Translations under genes and position numbers: made by a program | The notes under the pieces: model-generated | Databases searched by the model: none | Told to the model about the DNA's origin: nothing | Seen by the model: only the letters and a program-made list of their open reading frames with translations | Assembly (NCBI GenBank): GCA_034440635.1 | Contig: JAOTON010001669.1 | Location: forward strand, 1,679,501-1,743,500 | DNA: 64,000 bases | Direction: 5' to 3' | Origin: Lepas anatifera | Lineage: Eukaryota > Arthropoda > Thecostraca > Lepadidae | Shown: piece by piece, positions 23,321 to 34,790 of the stretch | Layout: each line of letters starts with the position of its first letter | How positions within the stretch are numbered: position 1 is the first letter of the stretch

Positions 23321-23488
23321 GTAAGGGGGTGCGCGGCCCATTTGTAAATAGTCTACCTTTAGACTCACAGGCCCCTGGTTCGAGGCCTCTGAGCAGCCAC
23401 AACCTGAACCTCCAAAACCCGTGGGAGGGTGGAGTTGGCGACACCGGATAGCCTTGGCATTTGGTGCGTCCTCATACCCGAACAGGTA
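23321..23488 (+). mobile_element. tRNA-derived SINE (type A)
   Basis: It has a box B-like GGTTCGAGGCC near 23377 and a tail block GGAGTTGGCGACACCGG...CCTTGGCATTTGGTGCGTC. The tail is directly followed by the TTAA of the MITE at 23489. Confidence 0.75.
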
Positions 23489-23945
23489 TTAAAGGGAATG
23501 TGGCACCTTGGTCGAATCCTGGAATTTAGTGTAATTAGGCGTACTTTTAGTCAAAAATGATGAAACCACTCATGATTTCTCTGAAAAATGTACAAAAAGC
23601 TCAATATTTTGTTTTTAAAAATACTCCTCTAGAAAAAGAAATAAATATCAGCCTGTGGATGATGTCATGATCTGGCATCCACTACCATACTTGAAACGCT
23701 TCAAGGGCTTCGATTGGCTGATGCTCATCGTGACGTCAGCATATGTCGTTACACCAGTAGCTCACAACAATGGCCGCCGGCGACGGGGGCTGATGGAGAC
23801 TGGTGTCGGTAGTTTTTAGCTTTTTTCTACGGAAATATCGAGTTCCAAGACAAATGAAATATGGAGTACCCGGGTTTTCCGACCTGCTTTATAACTTGGC
23901 TATCTCAGTTAAAATCACGTTGTGAAGGTGCCACATTCCCTTTAA
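23489..23945 (+). mobile_element. TTAA MITE with AGGGAATGTGGCACC ends
   Basis: It is bounded by TTAA on both sides (23489-23492, 23942-23945), with inverted ends AGGGAATGTGGCACC and GGTGCCACATTCCCT; 457 bp. It aligns end to end with copies at 47931, 49874 and, inverted, 47479. A CCAAT box on the minus strand (ATTGGCTG, 23713) and a CRE-like TGACGTCA (23731-23738) lie in the best conserved central part. Confidence 0.9.
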
Positions 23946-24439
23946 CAAAGCATTGAGTATTACCATCCGATATGTTGCAGTCCTGGAAGTCCTGGCACAG
24001 TCCCAGCTGCTCCCAGAAACTCCTGGCGCCGCACCACAGAAGTAAACCCTGTAGTATTTGGCAGCATCTGATGGTCTGATGAATGTTCGTTGCTCATGGT
24101 AAGACGCTGCCCGCGGGTGATGTCATCTTTGTCATTGTTGCAGGATATGGGCCAAGGCTGTAGGACCACAGAATCATCTGACCATTTTTCCTTCCGGCGG
24201 CCGAGTCTGCGCACTTCTTTTGTTGCTACGGGATCCGCTCTGGCAGAGTATTTAAAACAGCATGGTATTTCAAAGGAGAAGTTGTGTAGCTGCGCACCAG
24301 TAAGACCAGTAAGATCCGACCAGTAAGATCCGAGGAAACCAGACAACCAACCAAACCATATGCTACGCTTTAAAAAAATACAGTAATGCCACACAAACAC
24401 TAAAACACGGCCTCACAAGTGATGAGCCGTAGGGATAAC

Positions 24440-24722
24440 GGAGTCTTTCTGCTGTGGTAGCGAAGCCTTCCTGCTGGGGTAACGGAGCCCTTCTGCTGGA
24501 GTAGCGGAGCCCTTCTGCTCGAGAACAGAGCCCTTCTGCTGTGGTAGCTAGGCCCTTCTGCTTGGGTAAGGGAGCCCTTCTGCTGGGGTAACATAGTCCT
24601 TCTGCTGGGGTAACAGAGCCCTTCTACTAGGGTAACAGAGTACTGCTGGGGTAACGGATCCCTTCTGCGTGGGTAACGGAGCCCTTCAGCGTGGGTGGCA
24701 GAGTCCTTCTGCTGGGGAAGCG
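24440..24722. repeat. 22-bp minisatellite
   Basis: About 13 tandem units resemble GAGCCCTTCTGCTGGGGTAAC plus one base, with substitutions and small indels. A 117-codon open frame on the minus strand is explained by the array, because three units make 66 bp, and I do not treat it as a gene. Confidence 0.93.
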
Positions 24723-25046
24723 GAGGCCGGCAAAGCTGACCTGAGAGCGACACTCGTAGAGATGTTTAATGCGGTTTTCATTGATTAAGACCTAATGTCA
24801 AGGACTGAAAAATCGTCCCCAAAGCACACCAAGGCTGTGCAAGTTTGTCCTCTACATCCCCAAAAAATATATCAAATATCAAAAAGTTTGTGGAATCTAG
24901 CCGGAGAGGAAATGGTAAAAAAGCAAAAGATACCACCTGAAGACGGTATAAACGCACACACACTAAACGTTTCGATTCATTCGCTTCCCTAAAAGCACGG
25001 TTCAACGTAGTCGAACAATACATCCAACACATTGGTTCTCCCAACT
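24723..25046. other. No recognisable feature
   Basis: Short overlapping open frames only. Nothing recognised. Confidence 0.4.
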
Positions 25047-25108
25047 TATCAATGGAAAATCACAATGCTAAAGCATAGCGATTTTGACCATTGACAATCG
25101 CCTTCGGT
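25047..25108 (-). repeat. SINE type D tail fragment with hairpin
   Basis: It is identical in layout to 52134-52195. TCAATGG and CCATTGA frame an inner AAAATC...ATGCT stem (25049-25094), followed by CAATCGCCTTCGGT. Only the tail is present here. Confidence 0.75.
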
Positions 25109-25685
25109 TACCTTTGAGTTTGTTGACTAGCTGGGATCTTGTCTGACCTCTAACTGGCTGGTGGTTCCCTGGTTTCAGCAGCAGTCTTTTCTCGGACCTG
25201 ATTACATTTTGAACGATACACACATATTTTTTGATGGTCAAATTCATCAGCGTTTGTTAGAAAGGGATTCCTCAAAATGTTTTTGCAGAGGTCGGCCGAC
25301 CGATATTTTCAAATTACTTAGCCTGTTGTTTTGTGTTTTTGGGTCGTGCCATATAAAATGCTGTCATTTTTGTCGGCATCGAAACAAGGGCGGTGAACCC
25401 TTTGAACCTCAAAAACGATTTTCGGTGCGGGTCGTCGGCACGGAAGCAGAAAATTGAGAAATCAGTGGAGCCAGGGGTAAATGGGTGGTTACTCTTTATT
25501 CGCTCAATTCATCACGAGTTGCAACGATACAAATAACACCAATTTGAATCAGCACATTCGACAGCCATCGACATCATTTTGAGCTTAAACATTGCGGGCT
25601 GGGCCATTGGCATCCTCTGACTGGGGGCATCTGACTGACACCCTCTCAAAAGGGCTCATCGTATTTGGGACTGGCAGGAACCACA
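25109..25685. other. No recognisable feature
   Basis: The plus strand has a 98-codon open frame with no recognised motif. No repeats were seen. Confidence 0.4.
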
Positions 25686-25810
25686 CAGTGGCGGGTCTAC
25701 GTCATTTGGGGGGCGGGGTCAGGACCGTAAAAAAGCGCGAAAACTTAGTGTTTGTTTTTTATCGTGCATAATCGGTGGGTATGGTTGCAGATCCCCTGGA
25801 TCCACCAGTG
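25686..25810. mobile_element. Short hAT-like element
   Basis: It begins CAGTGGCGGGTCTAC and ends CTGGATCCACCAGTG. The 8-bp flanks GAACCACA and AAACCACT agree at 6 of 8. It is 125 bp with no coding capacity. Confidence 0.75.
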
Positions 25811-27091
25811 AAACCACTGCACTAAAAACACCGCTATGTTCAACATCATTATTAGAATTGGTCAAATCTACAGTGTACATATGTGGCTTAACTAATGCGG
25901 GCATATTTTCGTGTGCTTGCAACAAAAAAATATACCAAATCCTGCTACTGTTTCCATCGGCAGTGCTGGATATAGTTACGTGATATACTGGGCGATGGTA
26001 CAGCATGGTCAGTGCATCGGTGTCACATAAATCATCACTGGCATGCTGGGAGTGCACGTGTGGGTGGGTTTGCTTATGTGATGGCTAGTCCTTGTTTGGG
26101 GCGTTTCAAGCGCAGAGAACTCGGAAATAGCTCGGAGGTAACAGCCGTGCCAAGCAGCGTGGGCAGCTGTTATCTGTACCATCGCAAGGAGCCATCAGCG
26201 TGCCGGTTTGTATTCCGAAAGCTCGGAAATACCTCCGAGGCAGCAGCCGTGAGAGGCAGCAGGGCGACAGGTCGCATGATTTTTACTGCGCACAGACGTC
26301 AATATGCGAGTTCGTTCTGTCATTAATTGCCCGTTCTCAGTAATTCTAGTGCTTTACAAACTATTCTTACACAGCCTGCCGGCAAAGCCAGAAGGTAGTA
26401 AAAATATTCCAAACACTTCTGGAGTTAACTCCTGCTCTAAGATGTTCGGGTCGTGCCAGGAAGCTAGAAATAGGCATAATGAGTTTATTTGGAAGACTAG
26501 CTTCATCTACGGTGAGATGAGCAACTATTAATAGACCGGGTAAAAGTCTATCTTTTTAAAATGCATCAGCAGGTATGCTATGGTGTAACCTGGCTAGATG
26601 AGAACAATGATCCCACTGAGGATACGGGGCAGGATGTGGGCCAGAAGACTCACAACTCCATGATTTCCGGTGGGACCACTGGACCGGGTACATGACACCT
26701 CTACACAATGTATGGTAGTTGAGAGTCGCACGTCTTTTGCCTCCAGCCGCGGCCGCGGACGTCAGACCCCTGTTGTGTCTGGAGTTGCAGCAGCGCCAGT
26801 CGGCGTCAGCGTGGCCGACATCGGCGGCACATCTGTGGGATCAGCAGTGCTGATTCGACCGCACTCAGCAACCTTGGCTCAGTTGGCACGGCTGCGGCAG
26901 CCCAGTGAAGCTCGCGGTGTTTACCGGAGCCGAGGCTTTTGCTGCGGCCGAGCTGCCGCTGCCGCGCCCCTCTGCTGACGCTGACGCAGAGCAGACCGAG
27001 GATCAACTGGACGTCTCTTACACGTGCCGAGTCTGTACCTCCAGCACATTTCCGCCTGTTGCTTGTTCTCAGGAAAACTTGTGGTTGGTTA
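25811..27091. other. No gene; imperfect direct duplication and GC-rich island
   Basis: About 50 bp at 26117-26167 recurs at 26216-26266 (shared CTCGGAAATA, CTC-GAGG, CAGCCGTG, GGCAGC). The block 26740-27000 is GC-rich with frames open on both strands but no known motif. Confidence 0.5.
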
Positions 27092-27237
27092 CAGGGGCGG
27101 ATCCAGGGGGGGGCGCAAAATGCATTTGCCCCCAGACTCACAATTTTTGTCAATTTTCTTAAAAAAGTTTTTTTTACCATGTTTTCACGATTTTGGGCCC
27201 GTTGCACCCCCTCCCCAACCATGAGCCTGACTCCAGT
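27092..27237. mobile_element. hAT-like element, degenerate right end
   Basis: The left end is CAGGGGCGGATCCAG followed by a G run. The right end is eroded, but the 8-bp flanks GTTGGTTA and CTTGGTTA match at 7 of 8, which places it near 27237. The interior is related to 31274-31420 (words TTTTTTCACGATTTT-like). Confidence 0.55.
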
Positions 27238-29063
27238 CTTGGTTAGTTTATCTGCATGAATATCGAGGACGTCGATGATGTTTCCAGAGAGGGCTGGGTT
27301 AAGACCCTTTGGTGCCTCCGGACAAGGGCCCTCTTTGAACCGTATCGTCCATTCTCTTTAAAAATAATTATATGAGTAATGACCCACAGAAATTACGTTC
27401 AAAATATTTAACACTTCAACGTCTTGATGCCCCTTTGATGTTGATACTTGTATACAATCACCCAGTAGTGAAACACGTCAAGTGATCTGTACCTGATTTG
27501 GGGGAATAAAGCAGAAAAGACGCCATACTTTTGTGTGTTGTGTATGTTTTGTTGTTGTATTATTAGTTGTATTATTAGTTGTATGATTGTCGCAGCATGT
27601 TTTGTTCGACAGAGCTTGTGCACTTGTTATCAAGCTTGTGCAGGATAAGTAGCAACTAGTCCCAGCCCCGGGTCAAAAATCAAAATCTGCAAATTCCTGC
27701 CTGCACTCAAAGCACTGGCCGTCAGACCAAGCACGCGGCTGCAGTGCAGACTCAGTCTCAGCCAGTCAGCCTGGGTCCTACGGAAACCCCAGCATAAACA
27801 CAGTGTCATCTTCTGCCGGGATCTGGCTGGATGAGCGGTTTTTTATCAGGTCTGCAGCCGCTCATGGTCCATCAGGGCACACCATGATGGCCGCATCTGA
27901 GCTGTCGAGGGGCCCCGCGACCAGGAGGGATGCGCCATAAAAAGTTCAACGGCAGAGCCAACGGGAGAGGCGGGGACCACGTCAACACAGAGTGTGCTGA
28001 CACGCAGTGGAGAAGAAAGTCGCCTGAGGATCGGGCTCACCTGATTTTGGTACGCTTTGCTAAACTTTGCAAAATTGATCTTATTCATAAGCTGACTTAA
28101 CTGTTGAGAAGTGGTGGGCAATGAGTTCTTATCCGTCATATATATCTAATTCTCGATGGCTAATCGCACTTATTAACACCACAACCAGTAGAGTCCATGT
28201 CGGAATAATTTTCCGAAATTTAGTAAGCTTCCATGTTAGCTCGTCGCTGCGGAGGTTCCACATGCGAGCAGTGCTCACCAGCTTGCTTGAAGTCACCCAC
28301 CCCTCCCCCTCAGCTCCCACCGGCTCCGCGGCTCTGGCGGAGCCGGTGGGACGACTTTGCTCAAGGTCAGTCGCCGCTTGAACGGGCGGGCCAAATAACC
28401 CATTGCTCAGCCGCGGCGGCGCCGACAGGAGACGATAGGGCAAACAGTGACAGAGGAGCGCCACCCGATTGGTGATTTCTAGATAGTATTCGAACGTTGA
28501 GAGGTAATGGTCAGATTCGGTTGACGGTTCAGTTTTGGCCTTCTCGACGTCAGTTGGCGCGCCTCTGCCCAACCGGATGTGAGCCCCCGAGGGGGCCTCA
28601 GATTGAGAGACGACCGCAGCGTTGGGGACGGTGCCGCCAGGCGTCATAGATGCAGTTAACCATGGATATTTTTGGAGGGGTGGAGACTCCAGTATGCTCA
28701 GGTCACGGATTTTAGATAGAAGAGACACGTAGGCAGTTACTCAGAATGCTGATATCTCTTTTGAGGCTAATATCGGTGTTGAGTTGTATCTAAGCTTGGA
28801 TTCGCCTCTGGCTTATCCCACATAAGAGGTCCTTGTTAAATATCCGGGCACGTTTTATAGTTGAGTGTTTGTTCTGCTGAAGAGTCTGCGAACTAAGCCA
28901 TAAAGCCACAGGTCCGTGGCATTACGATGGGTAGGTGTGCACACGTTAATGTGCTATCTAAAGCTATCTATTTTTTTCCAATCTTATGTTCATGATGATT
29001 ACTATTGCGTCGCCCAAGTATATGGAACCGTGACCACGAAGGGTTCCAGGGGCGTAGAGCGTC
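27238..29063. other. No recognisable gene
   Basis: The longest frame is 199 codons on the minus strand (28129-28728), across a GC-rich patch at 28240-28600, with a hydrophobic stretch WTLLVVVLISAI near its C-end. I recognise no domain, splice pattern or homologue, so coding status is unknown. No repeats from the rest of the window were seen. Confidence 0.4.
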
Positions 29064-29219
29064 TTAACCCTAGGGAGAGACAGTCGCCCGGGTGGCCTCT
29101 CATTCAGAGGCCTGCCAAACCATCCCTTTGGTTTTTGTGTCTGGCGTCAGTGACGGTGGAACGTCTGAATTTAAGGGACTTTTCAACCCATTTCTTTCCA
29201 GTCAGTGTCATAGGGTTAA
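29064..29219. mobile_element. Possible very short TTAA element
   Basis: It begins TTAACCCTAGGG and ends AGGGTTAA, so it shares the TTAA-CCC...GGG-TTAA edge signature of the P families. At 156 bp it has no recognisable body. The short inverted ends make this tentative. Confidence 0.35.
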
Positions 29220-31273
29220 TGTTTAAATGTTTTACGTAAGGGGGGTGGCACTGTGCCTCGGTGCTCCCCCCAGTTCCGCCGCCAGTGTCTGGCGTTTAGC
29301 CCTTTAGGGGGAGAAATTGGCAAACCCTGTACGTGAAAAGTGGAGTATCTGTCCCTTTGCGGGGTAGGAGGCGACTGAGGAGGCCTCTTATGCAGCCAAC
29401 GAAGTCTACCCAAAACACAAGGGAGTATTCCCTTTAGTTCGTCTTTTGGAACATTTATATTGTCTTTTACACATATAAATACATATTTGTTGTATAAAAC
29501 ACCAGGGAGTGTATCCCCTTCATCACACAGTGAGAGAGTTCCCCTTTATCTCGCATCCAGTCTTGAGGGGGAAGAAATATTGTCATTCTGCACGCAATCA
29601 TTTTCAAAGAAAACGCTTTTACAATGTCTGACTCATGTCAACTCTGTGGTGGGTTTAAGACAACTTGACATCACGCTTTCCAGAATTCTGGAATGTTTCG
29701 ATGCGATGACGCACGTTCGCAGAAGTGGTCGGTGTGACGCGCTACTGGCGGGCAGCGCGCGACTCAGGAGGCGAGGGGATCACCCTCGATACATCCACAC
29801 TGCAATTCCGCTGGCCCCCTCGCGTGCTCCACAGAGAAAAGTCGTGCACCGCCGAGAAGTCCTTCAGGAGCTATATCGGTAGCCAATTCTCAGAACCTTG
29901 GCTTCTTACCCTCACGCGCTGGTCTTAGCACAGCTTTTCCCGAAGAATCATATCTCTTAGTCAGGACTTTATTTTTCTGCTGCAACAGTGATGAAATTAT
30001 CAATGCGAAGTGAGTGTTTCATAAATCAGGTCGGCAGGTGTTGCTGCCGTAATCCGGAGCTGGCAGTTAATCATCCCAAGGAAGCGTCCCCACACGTCCA
30101 GCACCTGTTCACAACCTGTTAACACGATCAAACGAGAACTTGCCTATACCTGCCCGGCAGCAAAGACCCACTCAATGAAATATATCGCACTAATCTAAAT
30201 AAGAGTTTGACGTATCAGCAAGGCAGGGGTGTTGCCATGGAAGTTTTACGCGGGGGACGGACCTCAGACTGGTGATGACCGGGGGATGAGAAGGAGGGGA
30301 GAGGAGACAAACTTTGCGCTTATTTGATATATTTGATAACGCCCTAAATGCACTTGAACACATTTAGGCAGGTCCACGCAGGAAATATGTAGAAAATAGA
30401 AAGCAATCTAGTTTCCGATCCCAACATTTGGGGGTTACCCCCTTATTCGCGAGTTGGGAGACCGCGTCCCCCCCCGCTTTCGGCGCCCATGCATGCAGCA
30501 GGACTCAGATGACGTTTTTCTGTACAATATTATAAAGGTAGCTTCGCGGTTCTATGACTGACTCTGTTAAAGAGAGTGAACGGTTTCCATTCTTCAACTC
30601 TTGTGATCCACAATGACCCACAATACAGTCCCCACCTCTGAACAGACAAATGCGACACGTGATTGTGATATGATTTGTGTAAATTGCCTACCAGGGAAAA
30701 GGATTTCCAGAAATCGTTGGGGTGGCCTAAATTTGAAACAAGGTCAGTACCTATCATATAGAGAGCGATAGCAGTGCATGAGATCTGTGTCTGTCCTCAC
30801 AGAGAACCATTGAACCAGGTAAACGAATATAAAATCTTAAAAAAAAACAAACAAACAAAGTGTAAAGCAGATTCGAACACTAACTCCACCTGTCCATGGA
30901 GGTGGTGGTGTTAACGATGCACAAACTGCCAAGGTCATATGACTTTCCTTGGATGTGTCCAGGCACACCCGAAGAGATATAAGTCCACTCCCCTGATACT
31001 TTCGAATTTTCCTAGCTGGACCTACTTGTGGAATTATATGTAATACTACCGAATCTGATGCTGTTGATCATCATGAAGCCTGAAAAAGTGATAAAAGGAA
31101 AAGTGACAATGTTTAGATCCTGCAAATCCCACTTGCTGTGGTTAACCAAATAGCCACCCTAATAAATGTAACTCCCTGCAAGCCTCTGATCCGTCACCAA
31201 TAGACCCTCAAAATACAGGCACGTTAGCACAAACGTTCCCCTCTATTGTGAAGGCTCTCTATGGTCTGCGAGA
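29220..31273. other. No recognisable gene
   Basis: A 140-codon plus-strand frame (29460-29882) lacks motifs. An A-rich run with CAAA units is at 30838-30860. Otherwise nothing was recognised. Confidence 0.4.
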
Positions 31274-31420
31274 AAGGGGCGAACCCAGGGGAAATACAGC
31301 CATGCTCCCCCAAAAGCAGTGAAATTTTGTCCAGTTTTAGCAAATTTTTTCACGATTTTCTTAAAAAAATACACCGTTTTTAAGACTTCCCCTGAAATGT
31401 TTCGCCTGGATCCGCCTCTG
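31274..31420. mobile_element. Short hAT-like element
   Basis: The ends are AAGGGGCGAACCCAG and CTGGATCCGCCTCTG. The flanking 8 bp CTGCGAGA and CTGCAAGA match at 7 of 8, a good hAT-type target duplication. It is 147 bp. Confidence 0.78.
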
Positions 31421-34400
31421 CTGCAAGAGATTTGTGTTCCGTTAGGTCCAGTCAATTAAGCAAGGTTATTAAAAGATTAAACTCTCACGTACCCAGCTTA
31501 AGCATTACCTAACTAAATAAAAAGCTTGTTATGTTTCTTAGGTATCATTTTAGATATATAAATCTTACATCTTATTTAGTAAATAAAAGCTAATTTAGCC
31601 ATCTGACTGCGATGACAAGATAGAGAACAGGTCCATTGACCCTTACAGCTTGCAGGCATGTGTAATGAAGGGATAAAACGACACAGTTGAACAATTTAAA
31701 ACTATAAAAGTTCAGCAGGTGATCACGTACTCGGAACTTTTGAGCACTTGAGACTCAACATCACGCTGGGTCTGGATATGCGCTCAAATCACCTGTCTGA
31801 AAATCCGACCCAGAACATTCTTCTCACGGGCATCGGGAATGGGGGAGACGGGCTCCCAAACTGGCGAGCTGGTCCACCCAGCAAAATTTGGGGACTCAGC
31901 CGAGGTTTTTGTCTTTTCTTCCATTATCTACGCAAGCATTCCCAACTCTAGCGTTGAAGTGTATCCGAGCTGTGATGACGCCCCAGACTTTTATAATACG
32001 CTCAGTCACGGATCAGAGCCACCCACGAGGGTTCTGTGACTCAAACTCTGGCGCGAGTCCTCATATATTTGATACTATTCTCATATATGATAGCGTTTCA
32101 ATGATGCTGCCGTTTCCAGCTCTGGCACGGCCAGACCTTCATTGATATACTCTCCCTCGACCTCAATTACTCGGTGTCACTGAGACAATCTATTGGGCAA
32201 TGTTAGCGACTGTGCAGCCGAACCTTATCGATGTCCTCTGCCTGCACTTAGCAGCACAGGTCTGCAGTGGTTTAAGCTTATGTTCAAGTATTCATCATCG
32301 TTCGTTGAGAAACAGCAATACGTTTACTGCAGCTCTCGGTGAAAAAAACGAGAGGTTATATTTGACTGTTTTCATATCTGAAAACTTACAGACGTTGCAC
32401 CCCACTGCAGGGGGACATCAGGGCCATGCGTCTCCGAAACTCGCTGGGGATGCCCGAATTCGAAACAATGAAAACAGCATCCACATAAAAGACAGCATGA
32501 TATTGTGCTTGTTTCAATCCCCAAACAGACCTATTCATCTAAAATAAAACTAATTCAAAGTTTTGAAAATTAAATAAATAAGAATATAAGGAATCTTTAA
32601 GCACTAGCTGCCCAAACATTCATTATGGGTGCCCGGGCACCCAGAGCGATACATATCCACATCCCTGGCCGCCATGGAACCGACAAATATGTGTTTGCCC
32701 ACTTGGACGCGCTGCGCTCAGTACGTAGCTCTGGCTCCAGGGGCTGTAGGCCGGGGGCTTGTTCTTCAGCCTCGACCTCGCGTGATCTGCTCTGCATATG
32801 TTCGGTCAGGAAAAGAATGGGTAAGTCAGATCAGTTAGACATTTGGCCAGACGAACTCGGACCTGTTCGGTTCCGTATTGGCTACATATTCATGTTTATA
32901 CCATTATGATTTCCTTAGGCAAACCATTCGGGTGGAATTAAATATCAGTCTTAAGCATTGTGAAAATATGATACAGGATACATATTTAAATCAATTTATA
33001 AGCATTGGAATACAGGATGGGGGAGATTGGCCCCTACTTTTCATCCAAATATTTCCCGATCTCTGCCAAATTGGGAACACATCAGAAAACGTTGCAACCA
33101 GCGGGAGGCAGCAATGAACCAAAATTATATTAGTTTTTGGTCATAGACGGAAAGCTTTTGTTGGAGGTTGGAGATTGGCTGCCCCTTGCTTTTTTGCTGG
33201 CGGCGACGCTTATTAAGTTATATATTTATTTGCAACACTTCGTGCTGCAAAACAAATATTGGTTCAAGTTCGAGGATTGTACAATTACATTGCCAGTTTT
33301 TTCTTATTTCGGTATCATACAGTGCTACTCATTTGTTTTAACATTTCAGTTCCATTTAATGAATAGAAATAAACACACTTCGAGTCAAAAGTACGAGCAA
33401 TTGACTCCCAGCAGGTTCATTCTGAAGCCGCCAGGGACTCCGTCGTTGTTAGTGCTTAAAAACCAAGGTTTTCCTCTGGATTGTTCGTCGCTATAGATGC
33501 ATGCAATGTTCCAGTATGCGGCGCACATTTACCAACATGCGATTTCGGTCACTTCCTTTCTACAAACATAGTTTCGTGTGGGTAATCGGCGGACATCAGC
33601 ACCAAACCGGCCCTCGACTCAACCGGATTCAGAATGCCAGGAACGGAGTGTTACGGAAAATAGGGCTCCCGGCCGCCGACGTGTCGCGAGCCGAAAAACC
33701 TATCGTCAATATAGCCCATCCAAAAGGCGCGACATTCGGGTAGGCTCGAACGGAATGTGAGTGGCCAGACGGCAGCAGAAAGAACAGTTCTTGTACCACA
33801 AGGATAGGGCCTTTGTGGAGCACCAGGAGCGGTCTGCGACGACGAGGAAAACAGTGGGCAGGTCTTAGTCATGACTCATGTACACGTGCACACAAAGTGG
33901 ACTCTTGGGACATTGCAACTGTGCATACCTGACGGATTATTGGTCAGTGCGGGCTTTGTCGATCGGTGGATCGTATAGCGTCGGCAAACATCAAACAATA
34001 GCCTCATGGGGTTGTTTGATTTGCCGGGACCGATCCAGTGCTGATCATATGCACGTGATGTGGTGCTTTGAGTCATTCGGAAATGAAGTCGAGACATCGT
34101 CTCAGAATAAGCCCTAATTCTAGAAAATTGGGCGAAGTTCACAGTAGGCACCTGTATCACGCTTATATTCATGACACCAAATTGTTGCAGCAAAGTGACT
34201 GTAACAATTTCCGAACTTTCCAACAAAAGATTATTTTCTTACCATTATCAAGTGTCGTCATTCGATCTTTTAACTGGATTATAATTTCATCTTACAATAA
34301 CTTTGACATAACGCCTGTCTCCGACGCGTCTCAGGCAGTGTGAGAATGAACAGTTGACGTGAAAGCCAGTGGCAGATTTAAGCTGGCATTGTTCTTGTAT

Positions 34401-34611
34401 AGCGTTGTGTTGTCTGTGTTTCTCTGATGTGCCCATCACAGTCAGCCTGCCATGTAACGAGCCCGGTGCTCCGACTCATGCTACCGTATCGACGGAAATT
34501 ACCCGGCTCGTGCAAGATACATAACTATAGCTTGTGCCTCGTTAAACGCCAACAATTATTATTAGCATTACATATTTGGCTATAACATCTTTCAATTTTT
34601 TTGTTTTGAGG
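31421..34611. other. No recognisable gene
   Basis: Mostly AT-rich to average. Frames of 115-119 codons (32200-32547, 33137-33496, 33876-34226) have no known motif. A GC-rich patch lies at 32620-32790. No shared repeat was found. Confidence 0.4.
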
Positions 34612-34790
34612 CGATGGGTGACTTAGTGGATAGCGTTCCTGTCTTCTCAGGAACCAGTCCCGAGTTCAAGTCCTGGCGGAGCCTCTGAATGAGTTGATCT
34701 GATCCCCACATCCCTCCCAATGGAATGAGAGTTGACGAGGCTGTATAACCGAGGCAGATGGTGCGTCTTTAAGCCCCAAAAATTTTTAAC
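34612..34790 (+). mobile_element. tRNA-derived SINE (type A)
   Basis: It has a box A-like TGACTTAGTGGATAGCG near 34618 and a box B-like GAGTTCAAGTCC at 34662-34673. Type A tail words follow: CGGAGCCTCTGAAT, GAGAGTTGACGAGGC and GGTGCGTC. This is one of the two clearest copies and serves as the reference for reading the split copy at 62.6-63.7 kb. Confidence 0.82.

Noticed and set aside
28129..28728. 199-codon frame as a membrane protein
   Set aside because: One hydrophobic stretch is not enough. It crosses a GC-rich block where chance frames are long, and nothing homologous was recognised.
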